64,000 nt of DNA, from the NCBI GenBank assembly GCA_022828225.1, contig JAJEJG010000023.1, positions 169,001 through 233,000 on the forward strand. Direction: 5' to 3'. Numbering within the stretch: position 1 is the stretch's first letter; each line of letters begins with the position of its first letter. Made by a program: the position numbers and the translations under genes. Below, one piece after another: positions 1 to 9,200 of the stretch. Source of the stretch: Nitrospirales bacterium (GTDB taxonomy: Bacteria; Nitrospirota; Nitrospiria; Nitrospirales; UBA8639). The notes beneath the pieces are model-generated. The model searched no databases, was not told where the DNA came from, and was given only the letters and a program-made list of their open reading frames with translations.

Positions 1-987
1 GCGAGCACAGACTTTCTGCAGGCGCTGTCCCTACTCAGCACTCGAGATCAGCGGCGTCGTGCCGAAAAGAAAGGGAAAACTGGGCGCGATCTGCCGCCGG
101 TTTCCTGCACGCGTGCTTCCATTCTCGACCTGCCTCTTGGTGACTACAAGCGATATGCGGAACGGGTCGAAGAGGGTTTCATTCTTGCCGCCCGTTTTCT
201 GAGAACCCAGAAAATCTATAGAGCCAAAGACGTACCCTACAAGACGCAGATCGTTCCTCTTGCCGCTCTTCTCTCCGAGCTTGGAGACCTATGGAACCAG
301 GAAACCATCAAAGCCAAGATTCGGCGATGGTTTTGGTGCGGGATCTTTGGTGAGCTCTACGGATCCGCGATTGAAACCCGGTTCGCCAACGATTTCGTGG
401 ATGTCCGATCGTGGATTGAGGGCGGTGGTGAGCCAGAGACAGTAAGAGAAGCAAATTTTCAGGCTGGCCGCCTCGACACGATGCGCTCACGCCTTTCGGC
501 AGCGTACAAGGGGATTCACGCGCTTCTGATGAGCAAGGGTGCACGGGATCTACGTTCTGGAGACGCCATCGACGACACCATATTTTGGGACGAAAATGTC
601 GATATCCATCACATCTTTCCGCAGGACTGGTGCAAGAAGTCCGGGATTGATCCGAAGGTGTACGATGCTGTGGTCAACAAGACACCGCTCACGCGGAGGA
701 CGAATCAGATCATTGGAAAGGTGGCACCGTCGGTGTATCTTGGGAAGTTGGTTGCAAAGGGTTCGACGGACGCAAAGAAACTTGACGAACATCTAAGGTT
801 TCATCTGATAGATCCCGTTCTCTTGCGCAATGATGATTTCGAAGAATTTTACCGCTCGCGAAAATCGGCGCTTCTCGAACTGGTCTGCGCGGCAATGGGC
901 AAGTCCCCAGATGAAGGCGGTGGTGTCGACGAAGAAGAAGGGGAAGAGGTCCTGGAACCCGAAGACGCGATCGTACTCGCGACCTGA
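1..987 (+). CDS. GmrSD-like DUF262/HNH endonuclease, C-terminal part (5' end outside window)
   Basis: The reading frame is open from the first base, so the gene begins upstream; about 328 residues are visible. The motif DIHHIFPQDW (codons around 600-630), followed by a conserved N and an NxxxPLT-like segment (VVNKTPLTRRTNQIIGK), matches the HNH-type C-terminal half of DUF262/DUF1524 proteins, the GmrSD family of modification-dependent restriction enzymes and related defence proteins. The N-terminal DUF262 NTPase-like domain, with its DGQQR motif, would lie outside the window. The C-terminus is an acidic low-complexity tail rich in Glu and Asp. The family assignment rests on the HNH motif; the defence role is known for the family and inferred here. 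Confidence 0.75.
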   Translation, partial: ASTDFLQALSLLSTRDQRRRAEKKGKTGRDLPPVSCTRASILDLPLGDYKRYAERVEEGFILAARFLRTQKIYRAKDVPYKTQIVPLAALLSELGDLWNQETIKAKIRRWFWCGIFGELYGSAIETRFANDFVDVRSWIEGGGEPETVREANFQAGRLDTMRSRLSAAYKGIHALLMSKGARDLRSGDAIDDTIFWDENVDIHHIFPQDWCKKSGIDPKVYDAVVNKTPLTRRTNQIIGKVAPSVYLGKLVAKGSTDAKKLDEHLRFHLIDPVLLRNDDFEEFYRSRKSALLELVCAAMGKSPDEGGGVDEEEGEEVLEPEDAIVLAT

Positions 988-1037
988 GAGTGCCCCGGTT
1001 TTGGGTCACGGCGGCCCTACTGACCACGGCATTGCCT

Positions 1038-1691
1038 CTATTCAGGGGACGTTGCGACTTGGGATGCATCGGCAGAAGGCTGCTGGTGGTTGAGCCATGC
1101 ATCCTGGAGTTCCCCATAGACCTGCATCAACCGGGAATCCTCAAGCCGGTAGGCCAGGGAGATCAGGATCAACCCGAAGAGCAGGACCAAGGCGCCGAGT
1201 CCCGCTATGCCCAGAGCCAGGAACCAGCCGCTTGCCGAATTGAACCCACCGTCGATCCCGAACGTGACCAGAAAGATCAGAGTGCCGATAGCGACGAGTC
1301 CCAACCAGATCAGGGTGAGCAGACCTGAGGACCAAGGTACGCGTTTGATGAGGTGCAGTTCCACGCCCGTCCCGGTGGACCGGACCGTGAGGGTGCCTTT
1401 CAATGGCCATGCCGTGCGGAACCGCATGGAGAATAATTGGTACGAGGGCCGGAGCGAAATGACTTCCTGTGTGCCGAACCAGCGAGCTACGCCGTGGGGT
1501 AGGGCAATCGTATCGAGCTTTCCGAATCGTTCGAGCAGGGATTGACGGGAGAGAGTGTCGAGGCGGTCGCGCCGTCGGGCTATTCCGAACCCGTATTGCG
1601 CGGCGAAAGGACGAAGGCTGGTGAACTGATACCAATCCCCGATAATCAGCAGTACAAACAGGATGCCTCCGAAGATTCCGGCTAGGAGCAT
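1038..1691 (-). CDS. Hypothetical membrane protein, 217 aa
   Basis: The ATG at 1691 gives a protein that begins with a hydrophobic segment (MLLAGIFGGILFVLLIIG) and has two more strongly hydrophobic stretches near residues 120-145 and 155-180. I recognise no family. The open frame extends to 2147, but that part is antisense to the tRNA and intron, so I chose the internal ATG. It converges tail-to-tail with the upstream nuclease gene with about 50 bases between stops. The central soluble part (residues 25-115) lacks obvious catalytic motifs. Confidence 0.6.
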   Translation of the reverse strand: MLLAGIFGGILFVLLIIGDWYQFTSLRPFAAQYGFGIARRRDRLDTLSRQSLLERFGKLDTIALPHGVARWFGTQEVISLRPSYQLFSMRFRTAWPLKGTLTVRSTGTGVELHLIKRVPWSSGLLTLIWLGLVAIGTLIFLVTFGIDGGFNSASGWFLALGIAGLGALVLLFGLILISLAYRLEDSRLMQVYGELQDAWLNHQQPSADASQVATSPE

Positions 1692-1791
1692 GGTGCCCGC
1701 ACCATAGCACAACTGCCCCCGATCCTGTGAAGCCATGCGTACGCAAGGGAGGTGATTTGACTTTGTTCGCGGCGCTTCGCTACGATGCTTC

Positions 1792-2150
1792 TGCGGGGTG
1801 GAGCAGTCTGGTAGCTCGTTGGGCTCAATACCGTGAGGAGCGATCCGCTGGTTGCTCGAAACAGAAGCAACCCCTCCCAACAATGAATGGGCTGTGCAGA
1901 AGGAAACTTCTGTACGATCACCTGTCAAATTCGGGGAAGCCGGTAGCGGGGTAACCCCGAGCCAAGCTGGCGGAGCCGTCGCGCTCCGGCAGAAGGTGTA
2001 GAGACTTGACGGCAGGCATCCTAACGGCGGCAAAGCCGGTCCGAGGATGAAGAGAAAGTCCGGACCACGAACTGGATTTTCCAGGCGGCGAAAGCTGTCG
2101 TGGCGCGCATAACCCAAAGGTCGAGGGTTCAAATCCCTCCCCCGCAACCA
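1792..2150 (+). tRNA. Initiator tRNA-fMet(CAT), interrupted by a group I intron
   Basis: The 5' exon (1792-1825) has the initiator acceptor and D-arm sequence, and the 3' exon (2108-2150) gives the anticodon-stem half, T arm, acceptor strand and encoded CCA. Joined, they make a normal cloverleaf. The anticodon stem is TTGGG/CCCAA with loop CTCATAA and anticodon CAT, with the three G-C pairs typical of initiators. The joined sequence closely resembles bacterial tRNA-fMet. Splicing after T33 and before C34 fits group I rules: U at the end of the 5' exon and G as the last intron base. Confidence 0.93.
1826..2107 (+). ncRNA. Group I self-splicing intron in tRNA-fMet (282 nt)
   Basis: The core strings GAGCCAAGC, GAAGGTGTAGAGACT, GACGG and, further on, a purine-rich AGAGAAAGTCC before the 3' splice site match, as I remember it, the catalytic core of the Azoarcus tRNA-Ile intron and other small tRNA introns (subgroup IC3-like): P3-P8 elements with the P7 strands GACTT and AAGTCC. 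The intron starts right after T33 of the anticodon loop and ends in G at 2107. There is no room for a homing endonuclease gene, so it is a minimal ribozyme. Boundaries come from restoring the tRNA; paired elements were not folded computationally. Confidence 0.88.
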
Positions 2151-2167
2151 ATACGCTCATCCATCTA

Positions 2168-2202
2168 ACGGGATCGTCCCCTTGGGACGGTCCCGTTTTT
2201 TT
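2168..2202 (+). terminator. Rho-independent terminator after tRNA-fMet
   Basis: A near-perfect stem of about 12 base pairs (ACGGGATCGTCCC against GGGACGGTCCCGT, one mismatch) with a three-base loop is followed by seven T residues. It lies 17 bases after the tRNA CCA end. Confidence 0.85.
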
Positions 2203-2304
2203 GCCGTGATCACGTCCGTGCCCGTTCCTTAGAGGGTGAGACGTTCTGTTTTTGATTACGGCCTTGGATGCAGTCGCAACCCCTGAGATCACCGCATGTC
2301 AAGG

Positions 2305-3168
2305 CTACCGGACGATCAAAACCGGACAGGGAGCCCGGTGGACGAGCGTGTGTGAGACGCTCCCCATCAAGTACCGGCTGACACCGCTTCTTCCATGCGA
2401 CCCCGCAATCAGGAGATCGGGTTGCGAGACAGTGATCTGCTCGAGAATGGCAAAGGCAGGGTCTCCTAACCCAACCGTGGCCCGGGCGGTAATATTTTTT
2501 TGTGCGAGTCGACCGGCGATCTCTTCAGCGGTTTCACGGGCGTGAACCAGTACCCGTTCTTCGAGGTGCTCGGATTGCCACAATGTGGTCGGAAAAGGCA
2601 GTTGAGGGTGAGGCCAGACCGTCATGACGGTGACTTCCACGGGATGATTGAAGGAAAGAGTGAAGAAAAACCGGAGAATGGACTCGGCATCGTCCCGGCT
2701 CTCTACGGGCATCAAAATATGTTTGAGCTCGGGCAGCGGATTTCTCACGACCAGCGTGGAACAGGGTGCGTGCAGGAGGACACGGTGTGAAACGCTTCCC
2801 AAGAGCAATTCCTTGATCGGACCAAGACCCCGAGCCCCGATGAATATCAGGTCCGCTTGTGTCGATTGCGCAGCTTCCAAAATGATACTCGATGGGTCAC
2901 CGACTTCGTGGATTCGATGCACCTGCCCGATCTCTTGCGGAAGGGTGGCGATGGTCTTATCCAGGAGCCGTTCACCTTCGGCACGCAATTTCTCATCGAT
3001 GGCCTGGCGGGCCTGCTCACGCAAATCGGCCGGTAGCAGAGGGTAATCAAGGTGTGGCAAGTGAAGAGCATGAACGACCGTCACCTCGTCCAGCGGTCCG
3101 AAATGCGCCAGGGGCTGAACCGTCTGTGACAACGGGGTCGATCCGTCTATGGCGATCAAAACACGCAT
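2305..3168 (-). CDS. Tandem universal stress protein (UspA), 287 aa
   Basis: Two UspA domains sit head to tail (about residues 1-143 and 148-287). Each carries the ATP-binding signature G-x2-G-x9-G-S: GARGLGPIKELLLGS in the first and GSHGRSGVSRYLMGS in the second. Both domains therefore look like the nucleotide-binding type. Family members are cytoplasmic stress proteins that modulate survival under starvation or oxidative stress; the specific partner is unknown. The gene stands alone, about 100 bases from the tRNA terminator. Confidence 0.9.
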   Translation of the reverse strand: MRVLIAIDGSTPLSQTVQPLAHFGPLDEVTVVHALHLPHLDYPLLPADLREQARQAIDEKLRAEGERLLDKTIATLPQEIGQVHRIHEVGDPSSIILEAAQSTQADLIFIGARGLGPIKELLLGSVSHRVLLHAPCSTLVVRNPLPELKHILMPVESRDDAESILRFFFTLSFNHPVEVTVMTVWPHPQLPFPTTLWQSEHLEERVLVHARETAEEIAGRLAQKNITARATVGLGDPAFAILEQITVSQPDLLIAGSHGRSGVSRYLMGSVSHTLVHRAPCPVLIVR

Positions 3169-3403
3169 GCAGGCATCCTTTTTGTCAGCATATCAGGTTC
3201 CCCCTCTCGTTTGCGAACATTGTCTCGCGAGAGACCGGACGAGGCCGACCGGCCGACCTCGGCTGAGTCATCTGTCAACTTTGAGAAGGAACCGGCGAGG
3301 CCGGCGATGCTTCTCACGCCGGGGTCGCACGGAGGAGCAGTTTTTTATAGAATACCCGTGAGTTGATGCCTCAGGTGTTCCTGGGAAACGCGGGGAGGGA
3401 GGA

Positions 3404-3652
3404 ATGGTCAACGTCCGTTGGTTGTGGGTTCCTTTAGTCGGGGCAAGCCTGTTTCTGGCTCTGCCGGGTAATGAAACCATTGGTGAGGTGCTGGGTGACG
3501 TGGTGGGGCATTTTTTCTCGGCCGCGCTGGTGGCCGTGGTGCCGGTCGTCGGGTATCGCCTGATTTACAAAGACATCGGCGAAAAAGAAATCACCTACAT
3601 CTTTGCGGCATCCTGGGCCTATCTCGTGATCTCGCAGCTCTTCAAGTTGTAG
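3404..3652 (+). CDS. Small hypothetical membrane protein, 82 aa
   Basis: The ATG follows a good ribosome-binding site (GGGAGGGAGGA). The product has hydrophobic segments at about residues 5-20, 25-48 and 60-80, suggesting two or three membrane spans with very short loops. No family is recognised. It is monocistronic, between the divergent UspA gene and a small zinc-ribbon gene. Confidence 0.6.
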   Translation: MVNVRWLWVPLVGASLFLALPGNETIGEVLGDVVGHFFSAALVAVVPVVGYRLIYKDIGEKEITYIFAASWAYLVISQLFKL

Positions 3653-3839
3653 AACCCCCTCATCATTACGAAACACCCTACATTCCCACGAAATGTGGGA
3701 TGCGCATGTCTCGCGACCAATCCTTTTAACGTAGTTTTGAAGCCGGGTTAACGCGGCCGACATCCGCAGCCGGTACTCTCCGGCATATCCATGTGCTCCC
3801 GTGGCGCTATCAGATAACGAAAGCATGGTAGGATAAAGT

Positions 3840-4130
3840 ATGAGCAGATACAGGCCGTGTCCCCAATGCCGGCGGGTGATGGTCCTCGAAGATCACGGCG
3901 AGTTGCTTGAAACCGTTGACGTGCTGAGTTTCTTCGAGTACCGGTGCCGTGCCTGTGGTCATCTCGAACGGTCCGACAAGGGTCTTTTTCAGATGGAGAC
4001 AGAGGATGGACTCGTCGACTCGGGCCAGATCCCAAACCGTTGGTCGGAACGGGATCCCCGTGTTACGCGTAGACCCGTCCAAAGCGATTCGAGAGAACCG
4101 CTGAGAGCGGAAACGTCTCCTGGGAAATGA
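3840..4130 (+). CDS. Small zinc-ribbon protein, 96 aa
   Basis: Two CxxC knuckles, CPQC near residue 7 and CRAC near residue 37, make a zinc ribbon. The rest is polar with no catalytic motif. The 3' end overlaps the convergent saccharopine dehydrogenase gene by about 68 bases, so the last 20 or so residues may not be conserved. A nucleic-acid or protein-binding role is possible but not shown. Confidence 0.55.
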   Translation: MSRYRPCPQCRRVMVLEDHGELLETVDVLSFFEYRCRACGHLERSDKGLFQMETEDGLVDSGQIPNRWSERDPRVTRRPVQSDSREPLRAETSPGK

Positions 4131-5148
4131 ACCCGTTGTAGCGAGCCGGGTCGGAAAGGACCAAATCCACCACGCTGCACACGCCGGCAGCGGTGGTCAC
4201 CTGAATGGCCGACCACAGGTTCCCGGCAATGGTTCGCGGATACAGCTTTTTGACGTAATTCTCTTCCATCAAGTTTCCGGATTTTCTCCCCACAACGGAC
4301 ACGTAAATCAGGACCACGTCCTGCTCGGTTTTGGGAACGGCGTTTTCAAGCAGGTGTTTGAGCGTGTCCCGTTGCTGATTCAGTTTCAGGTCGTTCATCA
4401 GAAACTGAATTTTGTCGCAGTGTCCCGGGTACCGGAGTGTCTTGTAATTCATCGTCTCGACTTTCCCCGCATAGGTATCCGCCAGGGTTCCCAATCCCCC
4501 CGAGGTATTGAAGGCTTCGTAGAGCAGGCCGTCGACTTCGACGGTCTCATATCCTTCAAGCGGCCTCAGTGCGGTCTTGACTCCGTTTTCTATGCCATAG
4601 CACACGTTGCCGTATTCGTTGATCAGGCCGTCCGTGGACCAGGTCAGGGAATACTTCAACGCGTTGCTGGGATGGACGGGCAGCGCCCCGACGCGCATTT
4701 TGACCGTCTCCAACGTGTCGAAGTGTTGCATGACCTCATTGGTCACAATGCTGATAAATCCCGGAGCCAATCCGCACTGCGGTACAAAGGCCTTACGGCT
4801 TCTGCGACTGATGCGTTCAATGCGTTCGGTCACCTCGACGTCTTCCGTCAAGTCGAAATAATGGAGGCCGTGCTTTCTGGCGACACCGGCGACAGTGGGA
4901 TTGGAGAAATACGGGAGGCTGGAAATGACGGCCTCGGGCCGATGCGTGAGCACGTAATGTTCCAGGCCACGACTGTCATTGGCATCCACGACCACGGGCA
5001 CGATCTCCGGCCGCGCTTGAGCAAAGCACCGGGTTGTAGCCTCAGGGTCGACATCCGCCAGATGAACCCTGTAGTCCCTGGTCTCCGCCAGAAAGGTGGC
5101 AATAAGCGAACCGATTTTTCCCGCGCCCAACAGGAGGATGTTTGGCAT
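4063..5148 (-). CDS. Saccharopine dehydrogenase-family NAD(P)-dependent oxidoreductase
   Basis: The 361-residue product starts with a Rossmann motif (NILLLGAGKIGSLIATFL) and has the general layout of the saccharopine dehydrogenase/LYS9 family, with a catalytic-domain segment HYFDLTED around residue 95 and a C-terminal substrate domain. Its start is 14 bases after the stop of the VOC gene, and an aldehyde dehydrogenase gene precedes that, so the three probably form one operon on the minus strand. Together they suggest processing of lysine, saccharopine or aminoadipate, but substrate specificity cannot be read from the sequence. It could instead act on a carboxynorspermidine-type substrate. Confidence 0.8.
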   Translation of the reverse strand: MPNILLLGAGKIGSLIATFLAETRDYRVHLADVDPEATTRCFAQARPEIVPVVVDANDSRGLEHYVLTHRPEAVISSLPYFSNPTVAGVARKHGLHYFDLTEDVEVTERIERISRRSRKAFVPQCGLAPGFISIVTNEVMQHFDTLETVKMRVGALPVHPSNALKYSLTWSTDGLINEYGNVCYGIENGVKTALRPLEGYETVEVDGLLYEAFNTSGGLGTLADTYAGKVETMNYKTLRYPGHCDKIQFLMNDLKLNQQRDTLKHLLENAVPKTEQDVVLIYVSVVGRKSGNLMEENYVKKLYPRTIAGNLWSAIQVTTAAGVCSVVDLVLSDPARYNGFISQETFPLSAVLSNRFGRVYA

Positions 5149-5162
5149 ACGTTGCCCGCTCG

Positions 5163-5756
5163 TTAATAGTTCACCGTGGATTGCATCAGGGCGTCGGCCT
5201 GAGGAGGGGAGAACCCCTGGTAGCCGGCATGCCGTTCAATCAATTCCAGCACGGAAAACGGAATTCCCCGAACCCGCTCGGGCACGCTGAACACTTGTCG
5301 AAGGACTTCGCCTCTCTCGCCGGACACTGATCCGGCAAAGGTCACGCCTTTTCGCTGCAACTGCCCCATGGCTGTTTCAATGTCTTCCGTCAACAGGGCG
5401 ATATGATGCAGGGTTTGGTCGCCGAACCTGTTCACCCAATCGGAGATGATGCTGGTCTTGCCCCGTTCGTCATTGTAGGCTTGATCAACGAACAAGGCCG
5501 GAAATCCCGGGGCCCGATACACCTTGGCATACCAGTCGCGGTACTCCAGGGTCTCGGAATAGACGTACCCGAGCCTGACGAATTCCCGGGCGCGCCGGTC
5601 GATGTCTCCGGTTCTGATAGTGATATGATCGACAACGGGTTTGAGCCCGATTCCCGCGGCATCCAGAATGCCTTTGGCAAGCCGAGCCGTCTGGTTTTGT
5701 GCCACGTACTTGCGAATGTAGGCGTCGGTCACGCGTTCAAGTTGGATGTTGTTCAT
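5163..5756 (-). CDS. VOC-superfamily dioxygenase-like protein, 197 aa
   Basis: This is a glyoxalase/VOC fold protein with an apparently intact 2-His-1-carboxylate metal site: His in VVDHITIRT (about residue 42), His in LHHIALLTED (about 115) and Glu in FSVLELIER (about 172). Those positions fit 4-hydroxyphenylpyruvate-dioxygenase-like or 2-oxoadipate-processing VOC enzymes. I chose the ATG at 5756 because GAGGTG precedes it. The gene lies in a row with an aldehyde dehydrogenase and a saccharopine dehydrogenase, which points to amino- or oxo-adipate chemistry; this is inference. Confidence 0.72.
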   Translation of the reverse strand: MNNIQLERVTDAYIRKYVAQNQTARLAKGILDAAGIGLKPVVDHITIRTGDIDRRAREFVRLGYVYSETLEYRDWYAKVYRAPGFPALFVDQAYNDERGKTSIISDWVNRFGDQTLHHIALLTEDIETAMGQLQRKGVTFAGSVSGERGEVLRQVFSVPERVRGIPFSVLELIERHAGYQGFSPPQADALMQSTVNY

Positions 5757-5787
5757 TGCACACCTCACCCGTGATTCACACTTCTCA

Positions 5788-7272
5788 TCAGTTCATGTCG
5801 ATCTGCGCGCGTTGTAACTGGCCGCTGTAATCGACGTAAATGGATTTCCATTCACTGAAGGTTTCCAGCGCCGCCTGCCCGGCCTCGCGGTGCCCGTTCC
5901 CCGTCGCTTTCACGCCGCCGAACGGCAAATGCACTTCACTGCCGATGGTTCCGGCGTTGATGTACACGATCCCCGAACGAAGCTCACCCATGGCGTATTG
6001 GGCCCGGTTGACGTCCTGCGTATACAATGCGCTCGAAAGCCCGTACTCCACGGAGTTGTTCAAGGCAATGGCTTCCTCCAAGCCTTGGACCTCCAGGACG
6101 GCCAGAACCGGACCGAAAATCTCCTCGTTGGCAATTCGCATGGAAGGTGTGACTTGGTCGAACAGGGTCGGCGCGTAAAAGGACCCGGCGGCATATTCGC
6201 CTTCGGTCAGCGGATATCCGCCTGCGAGCAGTCGTGCGCCCTCCTGTTGACCGGCCTTGACGAGATCGTGTACCCGGTTGAGTTGGCTTTGATTGATCAA
6301 TGGCCCCACGTCGGTCTGGGGGTCGAGACCGTTTCCCACTCGAAGCGTCTGCATCCGATCCAACAGTAGCGTCACCAGCCGGTCTTTCACCGCTCGATGC
6401 ACAATCAACCGGCTACAGGCCGTACAGCGTTGCCCGCTGGTGCCGAAGGCGCTCCACACGATGCCGTCCACGGCCAACTCGAGATTGGCATCTTCCATGA
6501 CGAGGATGGCATTCTTTCCACCCATTTCCAGGGCCACCCTTTTGTGATGAGCCGCGCCATCCAAGGCGACTTTTCCGCCCGTGGCCGTTGAGCCCGTGAA
6601 GGAAATGAGCGCAACGTCGGGATGTTTCACCAGGGCTTCCCCTGCTTGCGGGGTGCTCCCCAGTACCAGGTTGACCACTCCGGGAGGAATGCCGGCCTCT
6701 TCCAAAATTTTCACAAGCCGCGCCGCGGTCAATGGGGTATCGGGAGACGGCTTGATCACCACCGTATTGCCCATGATCAGGGCCGGGAAACTTTTCCAGG
6801 CCGGAATGGCTGCGGGAAAGTTCCAGGGCGTGATCAGGCCGACCACACCGAGTGGTTCCCGTATCGAACAGGCGGATTTATAGGGCAACTCGGCCGGAGC
6901 GATATGTCCGAACTGTCTCCGGCCCTCTCCTCCCATGTAATAGGCCATGTCAATGGCCTCCTGGACGTCACCTCGCGCTTCAACGAGGACTTTGCCCATT
7001 TCACCGGTTAAGGTTCGAGCGAGGGATTCTTTCTCGTGCACCAACCGTTCGGCGACGCGGTACAACAATTCACCGCGACGGGGCGCCGGGAGACGACGCC
7101 AGGAGTCAAACGCTTCCCGCGCCGCGGCGACGGCGTGCCGGACGTCTTCGACGCCGGAGTCGGCGCATTGGGCAATTACTTGACCGGTGGCGGGATTCCG
7201 GCTGTCAAACGTCCGTCCGGATTGGGCGGGTACCCATTTCCCTCCAATGAAATTCCAGGCGTGGTTTTCCAT
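5788..7272 (-). CDS. NAD(P)-dependent aldehyde dehydrogenase
   Basis: A full-length ALDH of 494 residues. It has the NAD-binding segment [14 protein letters not shown], the FTGSTATGG glycine motif, the general-base Glu in LEMGGKNA, and the nucleophilic Cys in [13 protein letters not shown] (about residue 295). The start at 7272 follows GGGAGGAAAAGCC, a strong ribosome-binding site; an in-frame ATG 15 bases upstream overlaps that site and is less likely. It is the first gene of the presumed operon with the VOC and saccharopine dehydrogenase genes. Aminoadipate-semialdehyde or succinate-semialdehyde are plausible substrates. Confidence 0.88.
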   Translation of the reverse strand: MENHAWNFIGGKWVPAQSGRTFDSRNPATGQVIAQCADSGVEDVRHAVAAAREAFDSWRRLPAPRRGELLYRVAERLVHEKESLARTLTGEMGKVLVEARGDVQEAIDMAYYMGGEGRRQFGHIAPAELPYKSACSIREPLGVVGLITPWNFPAAIPAWKSFPALIMGNTVVIKPSPDTPLTAARLVKILEEAGIPPGVVNLVLGSTPQAGEALVKHPDVALISFTGSTATGGKVALDGAAHHKRVALEMGGKNAILVMEDANLELAVDGIVWSAFGTSGQRCTACSRLIVHRAVKDRLVTLLLDRMQTLRVGNGLDPQTDVGPLINQSQLNRVHDLVKAGQQEGARLLAGGYPLTEGEYAAGSFYAPTLFDQVTPSMRIANEEIFGPVLAVLEVQGLEEAIALNNSVEYGLSSALYTQDVNRAQYAMGELRSGIVYINAGTIGSEVHLPFGGVKATGNGHREAGQAALETFSEWKSIYVDYSGQLQRAQIDMN

Positions 7273-7615
7273 GGCTTTTCCTCCCAAGCGACCAGAAACT
7301 GAGTTGAACGTGTACGCTGGCTCTGTCGATGGAGCGAGGTGTCCGAATAAGAACGAGAAGAATGAGTACGGTGACGCGCATTACCTGCTGCCATGGAGTG
7401 AGTGTTCTTGACGCATGCATGTCCTACTTTCACGGTACACCCGGAGGCGGGGGCGAACAAGGCAGTCCGGCGGTAAGAAAGGATCAACGATCGTTGATCC
7501 CTATGCCGTTGGGCGGGAACACCCTGGGCGCGAGAGTACTTTCATGCCAGAAATGGCAAGGAAAAGCGGAGGCGGCACTTTCAGGGAAGTCAGGATCCGG
7601 CCAAAAACGCGGTGG
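7273..7615. other. Intergenic region between aldehyde dehydrogenase and desaturase genes
   Basis: No convincing gene is seen. The stretch contains a perfect 20-base palindrome at 7481-7500. Short open frames crossing it on both strands lack ribosome-binding sites and recognisable motifs. Confidence 0.5.
7481..7500. repeat. Perfect 20-bp palindrome GGATCAACGATCGTTGATCC
   Basis: The sequence is its own reverse complement. Its core CAACGATCGTTG is shared with the palindrome at 16226-16251 and, with one central change, with that at 62535-62562, so it belongs to a small family of dispersed intergenic palindromes in this genome. Confidence 0.7.
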
Positions 7616-8485
7616 TCAGGTAAACCGGCGTAGAGAACTGGCGAGTCCCATGCGGGAGAGGCTATAGATGAGCCATTTTGACGGATCGAAATTGTACCAC
7701 TTGGGGCCATTTCGATAATCGCTTTGATACATGTGGTGATAGTTGTGGTATCCCTCGCCGAAGGTGATGAGTGAAACCCACCAACTGTCACGGCTGGAAT
7801 CAGTTTCTCCATGGGGTTGGGCGCCCCACAGGTGGCAAATGGAATTGATGCAAAACGTGGAATTCAAGACGAAAAAGATTCGGCCGACTCCGGCGAGCAG
7901 GAAACAACCCAGTCCCTCAATCCAACCGCCGTACACGAATCCCACCACGAAGGTTAACGCCAAGCCTGACAGGACAATGGGGACATAATACCGGTCTTGC
8001 CACACCACTACGGGGTCCTGTTTCAGCTTAGTGGCATATTTGTCGTCTTTATGGGGGTCCATCCAGAAGAGCCACCCGCAATGACTGTACCAGAATCCCA
8101 ATTGCGCATTGTATGGATCCTCTTCCTGATCGCACCGCGCGTGATGGCGGATGTGATCCGCCGCCCATTTGAGGCCGGAATTTTGCAACGCCCAGCCCCC
8201 GGCGATCAAAAACGCGCCCTTCACCCAATCGGGGCACGTAAAACTTCGATGGGCCAATAAGCGGTGATAGCCCACGGTGATGCCCAGCCCCGTGACGATA
8301 TAGAGCAGCGTGAACATGGTCCACGCCAGCCATGAAAAATCATAGAAATACGCGTAGGTGGGCAGCCCGATGATTGCACCGCCCGTGATAGTGGGAAACA
8401 ACGTCAGGTTCAAGCGATCATATACTCGCGGTACGGGGGCAACGGTGTTTGAATGAGTCAGAGTCGTCATCGTGTTAGTATCCAT
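7616..8485 (-). CDS. Acyl-CoA/fatty-acid delta-9-type desaturase
   Basis: This integral-membrane desaturase of about 289 residues has the three histidine boxes that bind the di-iron centre: HRLLAH, HIRHH and HNYHH (the last within GEGYHNYHHMYQSDYR). Four membrane spans are visible between them. The layout matches stearoyl-CoA 9-desaturases of bacteria. The enzyme would introduce a cis double bond in acyl chains at the cytoplasmic membrane. I chose the ATG at 8485; an alternative TTG lies 33 bases upstream and neither has a strong ribosome-binding site. Confidence 0.9.
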   Translation of the reverse strand: MDTNTMTTLTHSNTVAPVPRVYDRLNLTLFPTITGGAIIGLPTYAYFYDFSWLAWTMFTLLYIVTGLGITVGYHRLLAHRSFTCPDWVKGAFLIAGGWALQNSGLKWAADHIRHHARCDQEEDPYNAQLGFWYSHCGWLFWMDPHKDDKYATKLKQDPVVVWQDRYYVPIVLSGLALTFVVGFVYGGWIEGLGCFLLAGVGRIFFVLNSTFCINSICHLWGAQPHGETDSSRDSWWVSLITFGEGYHNYHHMYQSDYRNGPKWYNFDPSKWLIYSLSRMGLASSLRRFT

Positions 8486-8819
8486 TGAGTGATCAGTAAA
8501 GTCGTGTCTGAGAAACAACTGACACGAAATAAAGTGAATGATTGTTGAAACAGAAAGTGCTGCTTTTCACTCGCTTCAGTATCTTCTTCTCAAAATCCCG
8601 TCCACCTTCTGATGAAGCAGCACTTGAAAAGGCAAGTGCGTTAAGAATACCTGCACAAGGACGAATTGTAAAGGCTTAACCTTGCTTTTCGTGGAAATCG
8701 TGCGGCTCAAATGCGACGCATGGCAAGCCGGAACGTCGCTCTTGATCGTATGTTCAGGCGATTCTGCTTTCGGCAGTCGGCGGAAAACGTCAAAGGAATC
8801 GGGGGATTGTGGTCAGGCG
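8486..8819. other. Intergenic region upstream of desaturase
   Basis: This 334-base stretch should contain the desaturase promoter on the minus strand. I see no RNA gene, repeat or clear sigma-70 boxes in it; a short open frame near 8682 has no supporting features. Confidence 0.4.
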
Positions 8820-9104
8820 TTACTTTCGCGGGCGAAAAGATTTTTCTTTCGGTCTCGCCTCATTCACCACAAGATTTCTGCCTTGGAGGTCTGTGCCATT
8901 GAGCGCTTCTATGGCTTGCTGCGCTTCCTCTCCGCTCCCCATTTCCACGAACCCGAACCCCCGGGACCGTCCGGTATAACGATCCGTGACGACGTTGGCG
9001 GACTGGACGGTTCCATGTTGGGCAAACAGTTCCTGCAATTCAAGGTCCGTCGTTGAATAGGCAAGGTTCCCAACGTATAACTTTTGATTCACTTGGGCCT
9101 CCAT
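8820..9104 (-). CDS. RRM-type RNA-binding protein, 94 aa
   Basis: A single RNA-recognition motif fills the protein: RNP2 LYVGNL near residue 9 and RNP1 RGFGFVEM near residue 48, followed by a short basic tail (ARPKEKSFRPRK). Such small RRM proteins are common in cyanobacteria and some other bacteria, where several are cold-inducible RNA chaperones. It is followed on the same strand, upstream, by the hibernation factor gene, which also acts on RNA and ribosomes. Confidence 0.92.
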   Translation of the reverse strand: MEAQVNQKLYVGNLAYSTTDLELQELFAQHGTVQSANVVTDRYTGRSRGFGFVEMGSGEEAQQAIEALNGTDLQGRNLVVNEARPKEKSFRPRK

Positions 9105-9200
9105 TTTTCAATCTGTCACATGGCAAAACGCACCGTGGTCCGTCTGCCCCAAGACGCCCGTTTTTTCCGTAGACCCGGTGAATGTCCGACTTGGGACGGT

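Noticed and set aside
1692..2292. Long minus-strand frames extending across the tRNA and intron (including a sequence reading RGRDLNPRPLGY)
   Set aside because: They are antisense translations of the tRNA-fMet exon and intron; the short peptide is a known by-product of tRNA T-arms, not a protein.
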